In this document: one piece after another, positions 1-9,500 of the stretch | How the letters are laid out: each line of letters begins with the position of its first letter | Numbering within the stretch: the stretch's first letter is position 1 | Assembly (NCBI RefSeq): GCF_028606985.1 | Contig: NZ_CP117416.1 | Span: forward strand, 2,456,001-2,520,000 | Source: Paenibacillus kyungheensis | GTDB lineage: Bacteria; Bacillota; Bacilli; Paenibacillales; Paenibacillaceae | Direction: 5' to 3' | Length of the DNA stretch: 64,000 nucleotides | The notes under the pieces: generated by a model | The model's input: the letters and a program-made list of their open reading frames with translations, nothing else | The model's database searches: none | What the model was told of the DNA's origin: nothing | Translations under genes and position numbers: made by a program

Positions 1-75
1 GCTAATCTTTTTGTCTAAATTGTTCGATATTTAAGATATAACGTTATAAGTGACGTTAGGTTGGAGGATACGATT

Positions 76-2481
76 ATGTTTATTTTTTTGATTAGTGTAA
101 TCAGTTTGTTTGTACCCTTTTTATTTCTTACTACTTTAGCGATCAATGTTATTTTGAGAAATCCCAAACATTCTTTGCATCGATTAACGATGATGGTTAT
201 GTTTACATTAGGTTTAATATTTTTAAGCGATTTTCTTATGCATACCTTAGAATTTCAATACGGACAACTTACCTTTACTTTTCTAGGATATAATCTTTCT
301 TTTTTAGCGATGACATTGCTGATTTATTTTTTTGCTAATTTGAGTCACTTGCGTATTCCTAGATATGTGGTTCATATTATGGCTTGTATTCCGTTAATAG
401 GTATTCCTTTACTTAATGTGTATCCGTACCTTTTTAATATTACGATTACTCAAAGTAAATACTGGCGAGTGGAAGATCGTTCACTCTCGTTTGATTTGAT
501 GTTTATTGTTATTGCTCTTTATAGTCTAACCACCCTTATTACATTTGTCGCACTTACTTATCGCAAAATGAATGGCTCTTTAATGTATCAGCGTGAGAAG
601 CGCATGATGGGTACCATTATGCGAGGAAGTATTCTAGCCGCATTATGGTTAGTGATCACTTTTGTAATTACTTCGATTTATAAAGAAACCCCCTATTTTC
701 CAATTGCAAGTCTACCGGCTTATTCAGGTGTGATCTTAGCTGTAACATTGCATATTGCCATGCATAAATATAACTTTTTGGCAGCAGCAGAACGCCGCTA
801 TAAGCTTTTATTTACATTATCGAGTAGCGGGATTGCTCTGATGAATCGAAATGGAATTGCAGTGGAAGCTAATCCTGCTTTTCGCTTATTGGCGGCTGTC
901 GATGAATCGGAAGGCGAGATTGATATTTTTGCTATGATTCAGCATGAAGATAAACATAATTACCGGGAACGGTTAAAAAAAGCATTTGAGAATCGTACGA
1001 TATTGCAGAACTCTCAAGTACAAATACGTAATTTAACAGGGATGACCTATATTGTCGAAGTGAATAATGATTTTTTGGAGATTGATGGAGAACTGTATTG
1101 TTATCTATTAGTGCGTGATATTACAGCGCAACAATTGAATGAAGCCCAGTTGATCGAATTAGCTTACAATGATCCACTAACAGGACTGTCTAATCGATTT
1201 CAATTTAATCGCAAATTATGGATGGCTGTCGATAAAGCAAATGAAGATGGTACTAAAGTGGTTGTGATGCAGATTGATCTGGATCATTTCAAATGGATTA
1301 ACGATACGATGGGTCATTCTGCTGGAGATATTTTGTTACGACATGTCGCTCAGCTTTTACAAGAATATGTACCTCCTCATGCTGTTGTAGCTCGTATGGG
1401 TGGGGATGAGTTCTCTATTATGATTGAACTCGCTTCAGGAGAAGGTGAGCAGTTGGCGATCGATATTGCGAATCAGATTATACATGCTTTTGAACAACAG
1501 GTCGTTATCGTAGGCAAATATTATAGAGTTTCTTGTAGTATCGGTATTAGTATTTCTCCTGATGATGGAGAAGATTCGGAAACGTTACTACGTCATGCAG
1601 ATACAGCGATGTATGTAGCCAAACGTTCCGGTCGCAACCAATATCATATATTTACCAAACAGCTCAAAAGATTAGCTGAAAAGCACCTATTATTGCAACA
1701 AGGGTTAGAGAATGCACTAAGTCTTGGAGAGTTCTCTCTTGTGTATCAACCTCAAGTCGATAGTCGTACTCAACAAGTATTTGGAGTAGAAGCGTTGTTA
1801 CGATGGAGTTCACCTGATCTGGGGATTGTCTCACCTGTCGATTTTATTCCGATTGCAGAACAAAATGGAACGATTCGTCAAATTGGAGAATGGGTGATGA
1901 GAGAAGCTGCTTATCAAGCCGCCGCATGGATTCAAGCAGGGCACACAGATTTACAAATATCTGTTAACGTATCGGCTAGTCAATTAAGCGATCCTAACTT
2001 TGCTAACAAAGTAGAGGCTATCCTTAAAGAAACCGGATTACCAGCTCATCTGTTATGTCTGGAGTTTACAGAAAGCGAAGCGATTCGAGAAGAAGAACAA
2101 ATCTTGAAAGTGTGCAAATCGATTGTAGATATGGGCGTCGTGTTGGCTGTCGATGATTTTGGTACAGGATATTCATCATTACGAACAATCACCCGTTTTC
2201 CATTCCAATTTATAAAAATCGATCGTTCATTGATCTATGATATCGGAACCAATCCACGAAATGTGGCAGTAGTTCGTTCAGTTATCGAATTAGCTCAGCA
2301 ATTGAATATGAACGTGATTGCCGAAGGCGCAGAGATGGCAGAGCAAGTAGAAATGTTATCTCAACTAGGCTGTTTTCAAATTCAAGGATATTATTATGGC
2401 AAACCAATGAGAGCCAAAGATATCGAACGCAAGTTATATCGTGATTTGGAAGAAAATACGCGTATTGATCAAGCTTTATAA
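76..2481 (+). CDS. Membrane-bound GGDEF-EAL cyclic-di-GMP protein
   Basis: Probable cyclic-di-GMP turnover enzyme in the cytoplasmic membrane. Residues 1-240 hold about seven hydrophobic segments. A PAS-like sensor (about 250-365), a GGDEF domain (about 370-535; the signature GGDEF is at 442-446) and an EAL domain (about 545-795; EAL at 572-574) follow. The EAL side keeps the catalytic-type motifs DDFGTGYSS, IKIDRSLI and QGYYYGKP, so phosphodiesterase activity is plausible. GGDEF is intact, but I see no RxxD inhibitory site just upstream of it. The ATG at 76 is chosen over an in-frame TTG at 61 because GGAGG at 63-67 overlaps the earlier codon and is well spaced for 76. A terminator follows, so it is transcribed separately from the LysR gene. 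Dual function against single function cannot be decided from sequence. Confidence 0.93.
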   Translation: MFIFLISVISLFVPFLFLTTLAINVILRNPKHSLHRLTMMVMFTLGLIFLSDFLMHTLEFQYGQLTFTFLGYNLSFLAMTLLIYFFANLSHLRIPRYVVHIMACIPLIGIPLLNVYPYLFNITITQSKYWRVEDRSLSFDLMFIVIALYSLTTLITFVALTYRKMNGSLMYQREKRMMGTIMRGSILAALWLVITFVITSIYKETPYFPIASLPAYSGVILAVTLHIAMHKYNFLAAAERRYKLLFTLSSSGIALMNRNGIAVEANPAFRLLAAVDESEGEIDIFAMIQHEDKHNYRERLKKAFENRTILQNSQVQIRNLTGMTYIVEVNNDFLEIDGELYCYLLVRDITAQQLNEAQLIELAYNDPLTGLSNRFQFNRKLWMAVDKANEDGTKVVVMQIDLDHFKWINDTMGHSAGDILLRHVAQLLQEYVPPHAVVARMGGDEFSIMIELASGEGEQLAIDIANQIIHAFEQQVVIVGKYYRVSCSIGISISPDDGEDSETLLRHADTAMYVAKRSGRNQYHIFTKQLKRLAEKHLLLQQGLENALSLGEFSLVYQPQVDSRTQQVFGVEALLRWSSPDLGIVSPVDFIPIAEQNGTIRQIGEWVMREAAYQAAAWIQAGHTDLQISVNVSASQLSDPNFANKVEAILKETGLPAHLLCLEFTESEAIREEEQILKVCKSIVDMGVVLAVDDFGTGYSSLRTITRFPFQFIKIDRSLIYDIGTNPRNVAVVRSVIELAQQLNMNVIAEGAEMAEQVEMLSQLGCFQIQGYYYGKPMRAKDIERKLYRDLEENTRIDQAL

Positions 2482-2487
2482 CGATAG

Positions 2488-2525
2488 AAAAGCAGTTCGC
2501 CTGTCATGAGGAAGAACTGCTTTTT
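2488..2525 (+). terminator. Rho-independent terminator after the GGDEF-EAL gene
   Basis: The arms AAAAGCAGTTC (2488-2498) and GAACTGCTTTT (2514-2524) form a hairpin that ends in a run of T, 6 nt after the stop codon. Confidence 0.88.
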
Positions 2526-2567
2526 GTTATATTCTGAAATACATAGATTATCTGATAACCAAAAGTT

Positions 2568-2596
2568 TTGATTTTTTGGAGTTGAACATATATGCT
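2568..2596 (+). promoter_or_regulatory. Possible promoter of the LysR gene
   Basis: TTGATT (2568-2573) and TATGCT (2591-2596) are separated by 17 nt and lie about 80 nt upstream of the LysR start codon. Each hexamer matches the consensus at four of six positions, so this is a weak prediction. Confidence 0.3.
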
Positions 2597-2675
2597 ACGA
2601 TTAGATTGAAATATAACATCTGAATCAAAGTATCGTATCATTATATTGAAAAAGGATGGATAAGGAGGAATACGG

Positions 2676-3608
2676 TTGACATTGCAGCAGCTACGGTATG
2701 CGATCGAAATTGCGAATTGCGGTTCGATGAATGAAGCAGCCAAACGTCTTTTTATTTCTCAACCGAGCCTTTCCAACGCGATTAAAGAACTTGAAAATGA
2801 GTTAGGCATTACTATCTTTGATCGTACCAATCGAGGAATTAGTATTTCTATCGATGGAATGGAGTTTCTCGGTTATGCGCGTCAGATCATTGAGCAGACA
2901 GAACTGATCGAAAACCGCTATCATGGTAAAAATCGTACACAAATTCATTTTTCGGTATCTACACAACATTATGCGTTTGTGGTAGATGCGTTTGTCAAAT
3001 TGATGAAGCAAAGTGATGTGAACGAATACAGTTTTCATTTACGAGAAACACAGACGTATCCGATTATTGAAGATGTGCGCTCTCTGCGTAGTGATATCGG
3101 CATTTTGTATATTAATGAACGTAACTTCAAAGTGATGAATAAACTTTTTAGTGATGGTAATCTGAAATTTACCCCTTTGTTTAACACGAGTCCGCATATT
3201 CTGATTCATAGCAGACATCCATTAGCTAATCAAGAAACAGTGAAGATGGAGGACTTACTTGGCTTTCCGTATATTACATTTGAACAGGGAGTTAACAATT
3301 CATTACACTTTTCTGAAGAAATGCTCAGTATTCGAAGCAACGACAAAAGTATTAAAGTAAGCGACCGCGCTACATTGTCTAATCTATTAATAGGTACAGA
3401 TGGATATACGATCGGGACAGGTATTCTTGTGTCTGAACTTAATGGACATCAGTTAATCTCGATACCTGTTGAAACCAATGAAACAGTAACGATTGGCTGG
3501 ATTGCTCATAAAGATCGACAACCTAGTGAAATAACAGCTCAATATATCGAATTACTTAATGATATGATTTCTCAGAACTTACTTGATCTGAACCAGTTCT
3601 TATTATGA
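2676..3608 (+). CDS. LysR-family transcriptional regulator
   Basis: DNA-binding regulator of 310 residues, the usual LysR length. The N-terminus begins LQQLRYAIEIA and continues with a winged helix-turn-helix (AAKRLFISQPSLSNAIKELE, about residues 20-39) and FDRTNRG. A substrate-binding-protein-like effector domain fills residues 90-300. The start is TTG at 2676, preceded by AAGGAGG with 7 nt spacing; no ATG fits as well. Its stop lies just upstream of the MetE-like gene, so the two are probably co-transcribed. Regulation of methionine or sulphur metabolism is an inference from that pairing only. No effector can be read from the sequence. Confidence 0.92.
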   Translation: MTLQQLRYAIEIANCGSMNEAAKRLFISQPSLSNAIKELENELGITIFDRTNRGISISIDGMEFLGYARQIIEQTELIENRYHGKNRTQIHFSVSTQHYAFVVDAFVKLMKQSDVNEYSFHLRETQTYPIIEDVRSLRSDIGILYINERNFKVMNKLFSDGNLKFTPLFNTSPHILIHSRHPLANQETVKMEDLLGFPYITFEQGVNNSLHFSEEMLSIRSNDKSIKVSDRATLSNLLIGTDGYTIGTGILVSELNGHQLISIPVETNETVTIGWIAHKDRQPSEITAQYIELLNDMISQNLLDLNQFLL

Positions 3609-3631
3609 TTACACTTATACAGGAGGATTCT

Positions 3632-4759
3632 ATGCTCAATCCAGTCATCGGTACCAAACGAAACAAGCCTCCTTTTCGCTATGATATTGTTGGAAGCTTT
3701 TTAAGACCGGACGATCTGAAAGATGCTCGTCTACAATATGAACAAGGTGAAATGAATGCCGAGCAATTATCGGTTATCGAATATGCAGAAATTGCTCAAT
3801 TGGTAGATAAGCAAAAAGCTTTGGGATTGCAAGTGATTACAGATGGAGAATTTCATCGTTCCTGGTGGCATCTAGATTTCTTTCTCGGTATTCAAGGTAC
3901 TCAGAAGATCTATCTCAATCAGGGGACAGGTGGACAGGATAGCAAAACACGCACAGAAAGTTTTCAAATTGTAGATAAAATCTCTTTTGCACATCATCCC
4001 ATGTTAGCGCACTTTCGTGAATTGCAACAATTAGCAGGAGATCATATTGCTAAAATGACGATTCCTTCGCCAGCGTTATTTCATTTTGTAGAACATTATA
4101 ACGGCAATGATGTGTATTCTGATCAAGAAGAGTTGTTTGCTGATATTATCAAAGTCTATCAACAAGCGATTCAAGCGTTTTATGATGCAGGTTGTCGTTA
4201 TTTACAATTAGATGATACTACATGGGGGACACTGTGTAGTGGCAGACATCGGGTGCATTTGCGTAGTCGAGGACTTGATCCAGATCAATTAGCCGAAGAC
4301 TATGTACGCTTAATCAATGAAAGTATAGCTCATCGTCCAGATGATATGGTGATTGCACTTCATGTATGTCGGGGCAATCTGCGCTCGACATGGTTTGCCG
4401 CAGGTGGTTATGAACCGATTGCTGAGACTTTATTTGCTCAGGCACAAGTCGATGCTTTTTTTCTTGAATATGATAATGAACGTTCAGGAGGATTTGAGCC
4501 ATTACGCTTTATCCAAGATCAATTTGTAGTACTCGGCCTAGTCACGACCAAGCATGGAGGACTTGAAAGTAAAGAAATGCTCAAAACCAGAATAGCTGAA
4601 GCCGCTCAGGTAGTAGACCTGAATCAACTCTGTCTAAGCACCCAATGTGGATTTGCTTCGACAGAAGAAGGTAATATGTTAACCGAAGAAGAACAGTGGG
4701 ATAAGATTCGCTTAGTGATCGAAACAGCTAATGAAGTATGGACACAGCCTAGTTCTTAA
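3632..4759 (+). CDS. MetE-like cobalamin-independent methionine synthase C-domain protein (YxjG/YxjH type)
   Basis: A 375-residue protein that corresponds to the catalytic C-terminal barrel of cobalamin-independent methionine synthase, without the N-terminal folate half. The expected zinc ligands are visible: His244 and Cys246 (in LHVCRGN) and Cys339 (in STQCGFAST); a glutamate in FFLEYDNE is the likely fourth. B. subtilis YxjG and YxjH belong to this family, and a methyl transfer to a thiol such as homocysteine is the expected reaction, but the methyl donor is uncertain. ATG 3632 is preferred because AGGAGG lies at 3621-3626. An in-frame ATG at 3605 overlaps the LysR stop and has no ribosome binding site. 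It is coupled to the LysR gene upstream. Confidence 0.88.
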   Translation: MLNPVIGTKRNKPPFRYDIVGSFLRPDDLKDARLQYEQGEMNAEQLSVIEYAEIAQLVDKQKALGLQVITDGEFHRSWWHLDFFLGIQGTQKIYLNQGTGGQDSKTRTESFQIVDKISFAHHPMLAHFRELQQLAGDHIAKMTIPSPALFHFVEHYNGNDVYSDQEELFADIIKVYQQAIQAFYDAGCRYLQLDDTTWGTLCSGRHRVHLRSRGLDPDQLAEDYVRLINESIAHRPDDMVIALHVCRGNLRSTWFAAGGYEPIAETLFAQAQVDAFFLEYDNERSGGFEPLRFIQDQFVVLGLVTTKHGGLESKEMLKTRIAEAAQVVDLNQLCLSTQCGFASTEEGNMLTEEEQWDKIRLVIETANEVWTQPSS

Positions 4760-4848
4760 TTTGAAGGGTAACGGAAGATTGTAGTGAATCTTAGCATGAT
4801 AAGCTTTACGATCATATCAACATGGCTATCATTAGGATAGAAATAAAT

Positions 4849-4888
4849 AAAAAGGACTTGCTATGATACATTGAGCAGGTCCTTTTTT
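4849..4888. terminator. Bidirectional terminator between convergent genes
   Basis: An AAAAAGGAC..TTGCT arm faces AGCA..GGTCCTTTTTT around a loop near 4863-4873. The runs of A on the left and T on the right allow it to end transcription from both sides, which suits its place between the MetE-like gene (+) and the next gene (-). Confidence 0.85.
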
Positions 4889-4903
4889 GATGTGCCTATT
4901 ACT

Positions 4904-5635
4904 TTATTCATCTTCAATAATATAACCCTGTCCAAGTGACTTGCTCTCAAAACCAGCCATATGACGACCTTGATAGCGTATAGGTTGATGACCAGCTATA
5001 ATAATCATATTTTGCGTATCAGATGTTCCTTCAGCCGGAAGAGCAAAACACTCGATACAGATATACACTTCACACAATGTAGTGTATATCGCATTAATGA
5101 TCCGATCATGATTAGCTTTACCAATCAGATTAATCATCAAATATCCTGTATCATGTAACTTGGTAGCCGTCATTTGAAAAAACGATCTAGAGATTAAATG
5201 TTGAGGAGTGCCTTCTGTCGTAAAAGCGTCTAAAATAATATAATCATACTGGTGATCATTTTCAGCCGATAATAATACTCTTCCGTCTCCGATCTGGACA
5301 TTATCCAGTGTGTAATGAAAATAAGTCTGACTTAGCTCAAGCACCAGCGGATCTATTTCAGCAATGCGAAATGACTTGGTCGGATAGTGACTCGCAATCG
5401 TTCCTATGCCATGCCCGATAACAAAGACATCTTGAAACTCTGAATTGTTAAGCTCCATCAGATGAATCATAGCACGCGGATACTCAAATAGAATCCGATC
5501 AGGATGCTGAAGATCAATCGCACCTTGTATGTCTTCATTAGCAAATTGAAGAATTCGAAAGCATCCTTTTTCATTATAAAATTCATTAGTTTCATATACA
5601 GAAAGTTGATTTTCTTTTTGAAATAATAGTTGCAA
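4904..5635 (-). CDS. Spermidine synthase-fold methyltransferase-like protein
   Basis: A 243-residue protein with the class I Rossmann core of the spermidine synthase family: VIGHGIGTIASHYP (SAM or decarboxylated-SAM binding loop), the acidic residue in IAEIDPLVLEL, the QIGDGRVLL segment, and YDYIILDAF, which matches the family's catalytic region. The N-terminal tetramerisation part of true SpeE proteins is short or missing, so a real spermidine synthase is unlikely. Many bacteria carry such small paralogues of unknown substrate. The start is TTG at 5633-5635 on the minus strand, with AAGGAG 9 nt upstream. It is transcribed away from the YkuS gene. Confidence 0.72.
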   Translation of the reverse strand: MQLLFQKENQLSVYETNEFYNEKGCFRILQFANEDIQGAIDLQHPDRILFEYPRAMIHLMELNNSEFQDVFVIGHGIGTIASHYPTKSFRIAEIDPLVLELSQTYFHYTLDNVQIGDGRVLLSAENDHQYDYIILDAFTTEGTPQHLISRSFFQMTATKLHDTGYLMINLIGKANHDRIINAIYTTLCEVYICIECFALPAEGTSDTQNMIIIAGHQPIRYQGRHMAGFESKSLGQGYIIEDE

Positions 5636-5805
5636 GATAGTATGCTCCTTACTGAATTAAGTGATCAATTGTGTGGCGGAAAAAGGATAAATAAACACTC
5701 TATAATCATAACAAATTGTGCAATATGGTTCATTATACATATAGTTGGTGAATCATAGAATAGAACAAGCTAACATTAAAAAATACATTTTTGGAGGTTA
5801 CCATC

Positions 5806-6045
5806 ATGGCTAAAATTGCTGTCGAAAAACCATTTGACGATATTAAAGAAGTATTGGAAGGAAAAGGTCACCAAGTTGATCTTGTAAATAGTGATCAAGA
5901 ACTTAAAGGATACGATGTTGGTGTAGTTCGTGTCCAAAATGATGGCGATACAGGATTGTATGATTTCCCGATCGTTAGTGTAGAAGGTTCATCTATCGAT
6001 GAAGTAGTTGCACAAGTAGAACGCTATCTCGAACTATCTAAATAA
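5806..6045 (+). CDS. ykuS: YkuS-family (UPF0180) small protein
   Basis: A 79-residue protein that begins MAKIAVEKPFDDIKEVL and contains LKGYDVGVVR and PIVSVEGSSIDEVV, which fit the UPF0180/YkuS family (B. subtilis YkuS is of similar size). Its function is unknown. ATG 5806 is chosen because GGAGG at 5793-5797 is spaced 8 nt from it; a TTG at 5791 overlaps this site. The region upstream (5636-5805) is shared with the divergent methyltransferase gene and is AT-rich. I cannot place a convincing promoter there. A terminator follows. Confidence 0.85.
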   Translation: MAKIAVEKPFDDIKEVLEGKGHQVDLVNSDQELKGYDVGVVRVQNDGDTGLYDFPIVSVEGSSIDEVVAQVERYLELSK

Positions 6046-6067
6046 GCAATCAATAGATTTGATAACC

Positions 6068-6100
6068 AACTGATCCTTTATACAAAGGGTCAGTTTTTTT
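6068..6100 (+). terminator. Rho-independent terminator after ykuS
   Basis: AACTGATCCTTT pairs with AAAGGGTCAGTT (one wobble pair) around a short loop and runs into seven T. It isolates the PKS promoter from upstream transcription. Confidence 0.88.
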
Positions 6101-6118
6101 GTTCACTTTTGCTGCTTA

Positions 6119-6147
6119 TTGACACGTACAATCGTTTGTCTTATATT
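6119..6147 (+). promoter_or_regulatory. Sigma-A-type promoter of the PKS operon
   Basis: A perfect -35 hexamer TTGACA (6119-6124), a 17-nt spacer and a -10 hexamer TATATT (6142-6147; five of six matches). It lies directly behind the ykuS terminator and is the strongest promoter match seen near the cluster. Transcription should start near 6154, which leaves an untranslated leader of about 345 nt before the first gene. Confidence 0.75.
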
Positions 6148-6154
6148 GTTAACT

Positions 6155-6500
6155 AACATACTAAAAATATTATTTTTTCATAATATGCAAATAAATGGAT
6201 ATAGAAAATATCGAATTTTATTTAGGTATTATTAAGTTTACATCAAATGTTAAATCGCTTTAAGTTACCCATTTTACACAAAAAGACATTTACTTAACAG
6301 GCAAGTTATTTTATCTTTAATTATAGCGAATCTTTTGATGATATCTAATCGTTGTTTCGGCACGTTACATAAAATCAAAAGAAAATATGTAAAAAATTTC
6401 GTAGTGTACATAACAGTAGACGACCTGGGAGAGCTATGCCTTCGAGGGCATTTTTGTCTCAAAATCAAGTCAATCAACCAACATAGACGGGAGGTAGCAG
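6155..6500 (+). promoter_or_regulatory. Long untranslated leader of the PKS operon
   Basis: About 345 nt of AT-rich sequence without a plausible gene. It contains weak AT stems, for example TTACATA (6365-6371) with TATGTAA (6386-6392), and one clear hairpin followed by T at 6436-6455. The ribosome binding site GGGAGG (6489-6494) lies at its end. A long leader with a terminator-like hairpin, in a cluster that encodes a LoaP-type NusG paralogue, suggests that processive antitermination is set up here. That is inference from known difficidin and macrolactin systems. Confidence 0.55.
6436..6455 (+). terminator. Leader hairpin: candidate attenuator or LoaP recognition element
   Basis: ATGCCT (6436-6441) pairs with GGGCAT (6446-6451) around the tetraloop TCGA, followed by TTTTT (6451-6455). 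An outer pairing GAGA (6430-6433) with TCTC (6457-6460) could extend it with an internal loop. The stem is short for an efficient terminator, so it may instead be an RNA element bound by the LoaP protein encoded downstream. Confidence 0.5.
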
Positions 6501-9500
6501 ATGAATAAAAAAAACGTACTTATGTTTTCTGGTCAAGGTTCTCAATATTATCAAATGGGAAAAAAGTTATTTGATCAAGATCAGCAGTATCGTCAGATTA
6601 TGCTTGATTTGGACAAAATAGCGATAGATATGATAGATATTTCTATTGTACATACGATTTACAATAATGAATTTCGGAATAGTCCGCAATTCACACGTAC
6701 GTTGCTCTCTCATCCCGCTATTTTTATGGTTGAATATGCACTGGCGCAAGTATTAATTACACGCGGTATCCAAGTCGATTATGTGTTAGGCAGTAGCCTG
6801 GGTGAATTTGCAGCGGCTACTATTGCAGGTGTATTCGATGCTTCTACCGCTCTTACATGTGTTATTCAGCAAGCAAAATGCTTTGAACAATATAGTTCGT
6901 CCGGGTCTATGTTAACTGTGTTATCTTCTGTTGCTATCTATGATCAACTACCACAAATACAATATTGTACACTGGTGTCCGTCAGCTATGATGGGCATTT
7001 TGTTATTTCTGGACCTGTAGAGAAATTAGCATCTATTCAGAACTATCTCGGTCAGCAATCGATTGCTTGTCAGTTATTACCTGTATCGTTTGCTTTTCAT
7101 TCATCTGCGATCGATTCAGCAGAGCCATCTTATTTGGCATTTTTAAAAACGATATCATTTCAAAAGCCGACATTACCTTATTTGTCGTGTATGCAAGGAG
7201 GTCTCATTACAGCGATTCAACCCGATCATTTCTGGCAAGTAGCAAGGCAACCTATTTTGTTTCAACAAACTGTTCGACAGATTGAATCTTTAGGGTCACA
7301 TCTGTATATCGATAGTAGCCCTGGTGGTACATTATCAGCTCTGGTCAAACGCAATCTAGATACTTATTCGTTATCATCTACATCGAGCATACTAGCGCCT
7401 GCTGGAGATGAGATGGTGAATATAGAGCGTCTGTGCAATCAAATAAATAGTGATGATGATTCAACACCTTATTCATCTGTGCCGTCTCAACCACAAGGAG
7501 GAGAAAAGCTTATGAGAGCATATGTATTTCCAGGGCAGGGTTCACAATTTAAAGGGATGGGCAAAGAATATTTTGCTGAATTTCCAGATTTGGTTGCTCA
7601 AGCTGATCAAATCTTGGGTTATTCGATCGAAGAACTTTGTCTGAACGATCCTCAAAAACAAATCGGACATACCGCTTTTACTCAACCTGCATTATATGTT
7701 GTAAATGCACTGATGTATTACAGCATGATCAAAAAGAATAATATTCCTGATTACGTGGCTGGACATAGTCTAGGTGAATTTAATGCGTTACTAGCAGCAG
7801 AGGTGTTTGATTTTGCAACAGGTCTAAAAATCGTACAATACCGGGGCGCACTTATGGGAGAAGCTAGCGGTGGTGCAATGGCAGCGATTGTCGGATTAGA
7901 TCAGAGCAATATCGAACGAATTGTCAAAGAGCACAGATTCCATACTATCGATATAGCGAATCTCAATACCCCTTCACAGATTGTGATCTCTGGTCCTAAA
8001 GATGATCTGGTACAAGCACAAGCGATATTTGAACAACAGGGGGCTACCAACTATGTAATGCTCAAAGTCAGTGCAGCGTTTCACTCTAGATATATGGCAA
8101 CTGTACAGCAAAAATTTGCAGCGTATCTGGATCAATTTGATTTCAATATGCCTGCTATTCCTGTTATTTCAAATGTATATGCTAGACCTTATCAATCGAA
8201 TAATCTGCATGAATGTATGGTTCAACAAATCACTTCGTCAGTACAGTGGACAGATAGTATACGTTATCTGATGGGAAAAGAAGTAAATGAAATTATCCAA
8301 GTCGGCCCTGGGAAAGCAGTCACTAATATGGTGGCAGCGATTCAGCGGGATGCCAGCCCATTAATTGTAGAAGAATCTACGGTAGAACAACCGCATAAAG
8401 TGAATGTACCAACCGTACATCGTTATGATGCTTCTACACTGGGTTGCAATGAATTTAAAAAGGAATACAATCTTAAATTGGCTTATATTGCAGGGGGAAT
8501 GTATGGCGGCATAGCGTCTGTATCTATGGTGAGTACATTGGCTAACTACGGTTGCCTTGCTTTTCTAGGAACCGGTGGGTTAACGATGGAACGGATTGAA
8601 GCAGACATTATTGCTATCCAGCAAACTCTTCAGCATAGAGAGTCATACGGGGTTAACTTTTTACATAATCAAGTTCAACCAGACATGGAACAACAATTGG
8701 TTGAACTTTTGTTAAAACATCAAGTGAATATTATAGAAGCCAAAGGATTTTTAACGATAACACCAGCGCTTGTGTATTACCGCGTATCTGGATTATCGCT
8801 CGATTCGAACAGTGAAATAAAAACAGCTCATCGTATTATTGCTAAATGTTCACGTCCAGAGATAGCGACTTTATTTATGAGCCCGCCGCCTCAACATATA
8901 GTGGATCAATTGGTACAAAGCAGACATATTACAGCAGAACAAGCTCATTTAGCAAAACAGATCCCGATGGCAGATGATATCTGTGCAGAAGCAGATTCAG
9001 GGGGTTATACCGATAGTGCAGTCATGATGACGTTGTTGCCATCGTTGTTAAGCCTTCGAACAGCAATCATGAAGCAGTACTCCTATCGCCGAAAAATAAG
9101 AATAGGCGCTGCTGGAGGGATCGGTACACCTGAAGCAGCAGCGGCGGTGTTCGTGATGGGAGCCGACTTTATTTTGACAGGATCGATTAATCAATGCACG
9201 GTTGAAGCCGGAACCAGTGCGATGGTCAAAGAATTGCTTCAGCAGATCAATGTTCAGGATACCGAATATGCACCTGCTGGAGAAATGTTCGAATTGGGAG
9301 CTAAAGTGCAGGTGCTAAAAAAGGGATTGTATTTCCCAGCACGTGCAAACAAATTGTATGAATTATATCGTCAGTATAATGCCATTGAAGAGATAGATGA
9401 GAAGACGAAAACAAGGTTACAAGAACAGTATTTCAAAAAGAGTTTTACCGATATTTATGCTGATGTTAAACAAACGTATAGCTCGCAAGAGATTGAGCGT

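Noticed and set aside
2504-2743. Minus-strand 79-codon frame over the LysR promoter
   Set aside because: It covers the terminator, the promoter region and the LysR start, has no ribosome binding site, and resembles nothing.
6365-6392. TTACATA/TATGTAA repeat in the leader as a terminator
   Set aside because: The stem is AT-only with a 14-nt loop and is followed by A, not T, so it would not work as an intrinsic terminator on this strand.
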